Shown one piece after another: positions 6,079 through 7,836 of a DNA stretch of 7,836 nucleotides; the stretch's first letter is position 1, and the number at the start of each line of letters is the position of its first letter. Position numbers and translations under genes: made by a program. The DNA comes from CAZEHS01 sp964511875 (lineage in GTDB: Bacteria; Bacillota; Clostridia; Peptostreptococcales; Acidaminobacteraceae). The stretch spans positions 1-7,836 of the forward strand of contig CAZEHS010000117.1 of NCBI GenBank assembly GCA_964511875.1, written 5' to 3'. The notes beneath the pieces are model-generated. The model made no database searches and was not told the origin of the DNA. It worked only from the letters and a program-made list of their open reading frames with translations.

Positions 6079-7320
6079 TCAGTCTTTCAGCAGAATCGCC
6101 ATATGCCGCATGGTGTTGTACCGCTTTTTTATCATGTGTTCCGCAATATTTTCCAGGTAGGTCTTATGGTGTTCTACGGTTTTTGAGAATGCCTGTATGA
6201 AGCCAACCACGGTATCCTCGGTGAGTCCATTCCTATAAGCCGCAATTCCAATGAGGTGCAGTTTGATCAGAGCATATCTGATCACAAGCATCATATAGGC
6301 ATCAAAAGCGTTTTCTCCTTCCGACGCAGGGAACAGATCTTTGAACATGAAATTCACCAGATAGTTTTCAATCAGATATTCGTGGTCTTTCATGAACGGT
6401 TCATAATGATCGCTGTAAGCCTGCGCCAACCGTCGGCCCTCATCAATGGAATTCGTACCATCAGGACGGATACCTTTCAGGAACTCTTTGGTGAAAGCTA
6501 TATAGCGCTTGCTGTCAATTTCAGTAAAAACATTAAGTGAATCGGTAATTTCTGTCAGAAGAGCCAACTGCCCGGCAGGATCAGCAGTCAACGAAACCAA
6601 ACGCGGCTTCAGATTCCCTTTCTCAAGCTTTTTTTCATACTCTTCAATACGAGATCCTACATTATCCTTGCCCTTAACCGCTTTGTCGTGTCTTAATCCT
6701 TCATAGAACTCACCCATCAAAAGGATACGCTCCCATAAAGGAATTTTTCGATTCTGAAGCAGTGAAATGGAGAATTTCCGGAGCTCAAGAAGGTGTTTGA
6801 CTCTGAGCGGAGTGGATTTATCACGTGTATTGACATCATAGTTCAGGATAATGGGGCCCCTTGCAGGTTCTTCACCTTCGATGAAGGTTAATCTGTCCCG
6901 ATTACGCAGAATCAACCGTGCGGCCTCCGGGCAGGACACCGTTGCCGAATGTTCATATACCCCATCGATGATATTCGTGTACCGAGGGTATGTGGCACAT
7001 ACATTCGATAGATATCCTTCTCCGAATCTCAGCTGAATTTTGCAGAGATGCTCGTCATTTAGAAATGGACACACCTTATTTTTCTTAAGCTTCACAGACG
7101 CATAATCCACTTCATCACTGAAGGCATCCGGATTCGGCCTGACACAGGTCCTGAACAGCTTTTCCAACTCGCCGTCCTTCACTTGAGTATATTTCATATA
7201 GGACTTCCTGTCGAAATCCACATCCCAACCGATGCAGCAGTTATCCTCACAGGGTGAACCTATGCACCTGAATTCTTTAAGGTATGCGGGGGTTCGAGTT
7301 TTACGTTTTTTTCGGTCCAT
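6079..7320 (-). CDS. fliB: FliB-family (flagellin) lysine-N-methylase
   Basis: This 413-residue protein is close to the usual length of FliB (about 400). It has the family's cysteine-rich N-terminal half: C19, C24, C28 and C29 (FRCIGSPCEDNCCIGW), C84 (CPFL), C93 (LCKIQ), C108 (VCATYPR) and C130 (SCPEA). The C-terminal half is helical and less distinctive. FliB methylates surface lysines of flagellin in Salmonella, and its conserved cysteines are thought to hold an Fe-S cluster. Whether the target here is flagellin is unknown, because no flagellar gene is in the window. The start is supported by AGAGGTG a few bases upstream. The 36-base gap to the exporter gene suggests one operon with this gene first. 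An alternative is a related cysteine-cluster protein with a different substrate. Confidence 0.82.
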   Translation of the reverse strand: MDRKKRKTRTPAYLKEFRCIGSPCEDNCCIGWDVDFDRKSYMKYTQVKDGELEKLFRTCVRPNPDAFSDEVDYASVKLKKNKVCPFLNDEHLCKIQLRFGEGYLSNVCATYPRYTNIIDGVYEHSATVSCPEAARLILRNRDRLTFIEGEEPARGPIILNYDVNTRDKSTPLRVKHLLELRKFSISLLQNRKIPLWERILLMGEFYEGLRHDKAVKGKDNVGSRIEEYEKKLEKGNLKPRLVSLTADPAGQLALLTEITDSLNVFTEIDSKRYIAFTKEFLKGIRPDGTNSIDEGRRLAQAYSDHYEPFMKDHEYLIENYLVNFMFKDLFPASEGENAFDAYMMLVIRYALIKLHLIGIAAYRNGLTEDTVVGFIQAFSKTVEHHKTYLENIAEHMIKKRYNTMRHMAILLKD

Positions 7321-7485
7321 CGGTCACCTCTTTGACATCATAAAACAATCACTGTAAACCTTGCGAAAATATCATATCATTTCGTGCCCGGGAGTTCACG
7401 TCTGAATTTGAATGAAACATCGAGTGCTTTTTAAGGATTTATGGGTTACACTGTACGAAGCCTATTGAATTAAGGAGATTTTCAC
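7321..7485. promoter_or_regulatory. Divergent intergenic region between the lysine methylase and the right-edge gene
   Basis: This 165-base region separates two divergent genes and must hold both start regions. A minus-strand TATGAT (7376-7371; five of six matches to TATAAT) is a candidate -10 for the methylase/exporter unit, but no good -35 is seen (GTGAAC at 17 bases, three of six). For the plus-strand gene only a weak TACACT at 7447-7452 was found. No terminator or clear operator was recognised. Confidence 0.4.
7472..7477 (+). promoter_or_regulatory. Ribosome binding site of the right-edge gene
   Basis: AAGGAG lies 8 bases before the ATG at 7486. It is a strong Shine-Dalgarno site and the main support that this open frame is a real gene. 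Confidence 0.7.
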
Positions 7486-7836
7486 ATGAAACTCTGGGAA
7501 AAAATCAGATCCGTCTTTACAATACCTGAACACACTGATACTGATCCACAACCCATTAAAGAAGCGGGTTCTGCGCCTCCGCCAACAGATAAGCACACTC
7601 GGACAGAACACGAGAAAATGTTGATTTCCGACTTCAAGACCACGCATCGTGTCCTATTGGAAAAGCTTGAAGATGCTGTTTACGACTACAATACACGTAT
7701 GAAAAAAACAGTGACCCCTTCTGTGAAAGCCGATTTCTGTCGAAAAACCATCAGCGCCTACGAAAAGCTGAGAACAGTCTGCATCAATACCGGACCGGGG
7801 GGCGCCCTATATTTTGAAGACATGTGGGAGCACTGC
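7486..7836 (+). CDS. Hypothetical protein, N-terminal fragment
   Basis: The frame is open for 117 codons from ATG 7486 to the window edge, so the gene is partial. I do not recognise the family. The protein begins MKLWEKIRSVF, a short amphipathic segment, then a Pro/Thr/Asp-rich linker (about residues 13-42), then a charged, probably helical region (about 43-98, including LLEKLEDAVYDYNTRMKK and ISAYEKLRT). There is no clear signal peptide and no membrane helix in the visible part. Two cysteines (in DFCRK and TVCIN) are visible before the fragment ends in WEHC. It is transcribed divergently from the lysine methylase. The strong ribosome site and the absence of any competing frame argue that it is genuine. 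No function can be given. Confidence 0.7.
   Translation, partial: MKLWEKIRSVFTIPEHTDTDPQPIKEAGSAPPPTDKHTRTEHEKMLISDFKTTHRVLLEKLEDAVYDYNTRMKKTVTPSVKADFCRKTISAYEKLRTVCINTGPGGALYFEDMWEHC

Noticed and set aside
7332..7360. Perfect TTGACA at 7332-7337 as a plus-strand -35 box
   Set aside because: At 17 bases spacing the -10 would be TAAACC (three of six). The hexamer overlaps the methylase ribosome site on the other strand and would give a leader of about 120 bases.

Overview
The window looks like a chromosomal segment from an anaerobic, Firmicutes-like (probably clostridial) bacterium. The grounds are strong AGGAGG-type ribosome binding sites in front of most genes, a TTG start with an excellent Shine-Dalgarno sequence, coding DNA of moderate GC, an oxygen-sensitive type of molybdenum hydroxylase, and a flagellin-methylase family protein. 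This placement is an inference; there is no rRNA, tRNA or housekeeping marker to fix it. No mobile element, CRISPR array or RNA gene was found.

Layout: (1) Positions 1-1576, minus strand, hold a three-gene molybdenum hydroxylase (xanthine dehydrogenase / CO dehydrogenase superfamily) operon in the order FAD subunit, 2Fe-2S subunit, molybdopterin subunit. The genes are joined by two ATGA overlaps, and the molybdopterin subunit runs off the left edge after 82 codons. (2) 1577-1849 is an AT-rich divergent control region. (3) 1850-5171, plus strand, is a two-gene unit: a 695-residue VWA-domain protein related to ViaA, then a 403-residue MoxR/RavA-type AAA+ ATPase. (4) 5155-7320, minus strand, carries a FliB-type lysine-N-methylase followed by an EamA-type metabolite exporter; the exporter's end overlaps the end of the ATPase gene by 17 bases. 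(5) 7321-7485 is a second divergent intergenic region. (6) From 7486 an unrecognised plus-strand gene runs off the right edge.

The most interesting reading is that the VWA/AAA+ pair, divergent from the molybdenum hydroxylase, could help assemble or activate it. Known MoxR/VWA pairs do comparable work: CoxD/CoxE for CO dehydrogenase, and RavA/ViaA linked to Fe-S and flavin respiratory enzymes. Two details make the pair unusual: the ATPase has Ser instead of the usual Walker B Asp, and the VWA protein carries a long, probably disordered Ser/Thr/Asp/Glu/Pro-rich segment between its N-terminal region and the ViaA-like core. The FliB/EamA pair appears to be a separate transcription unit.
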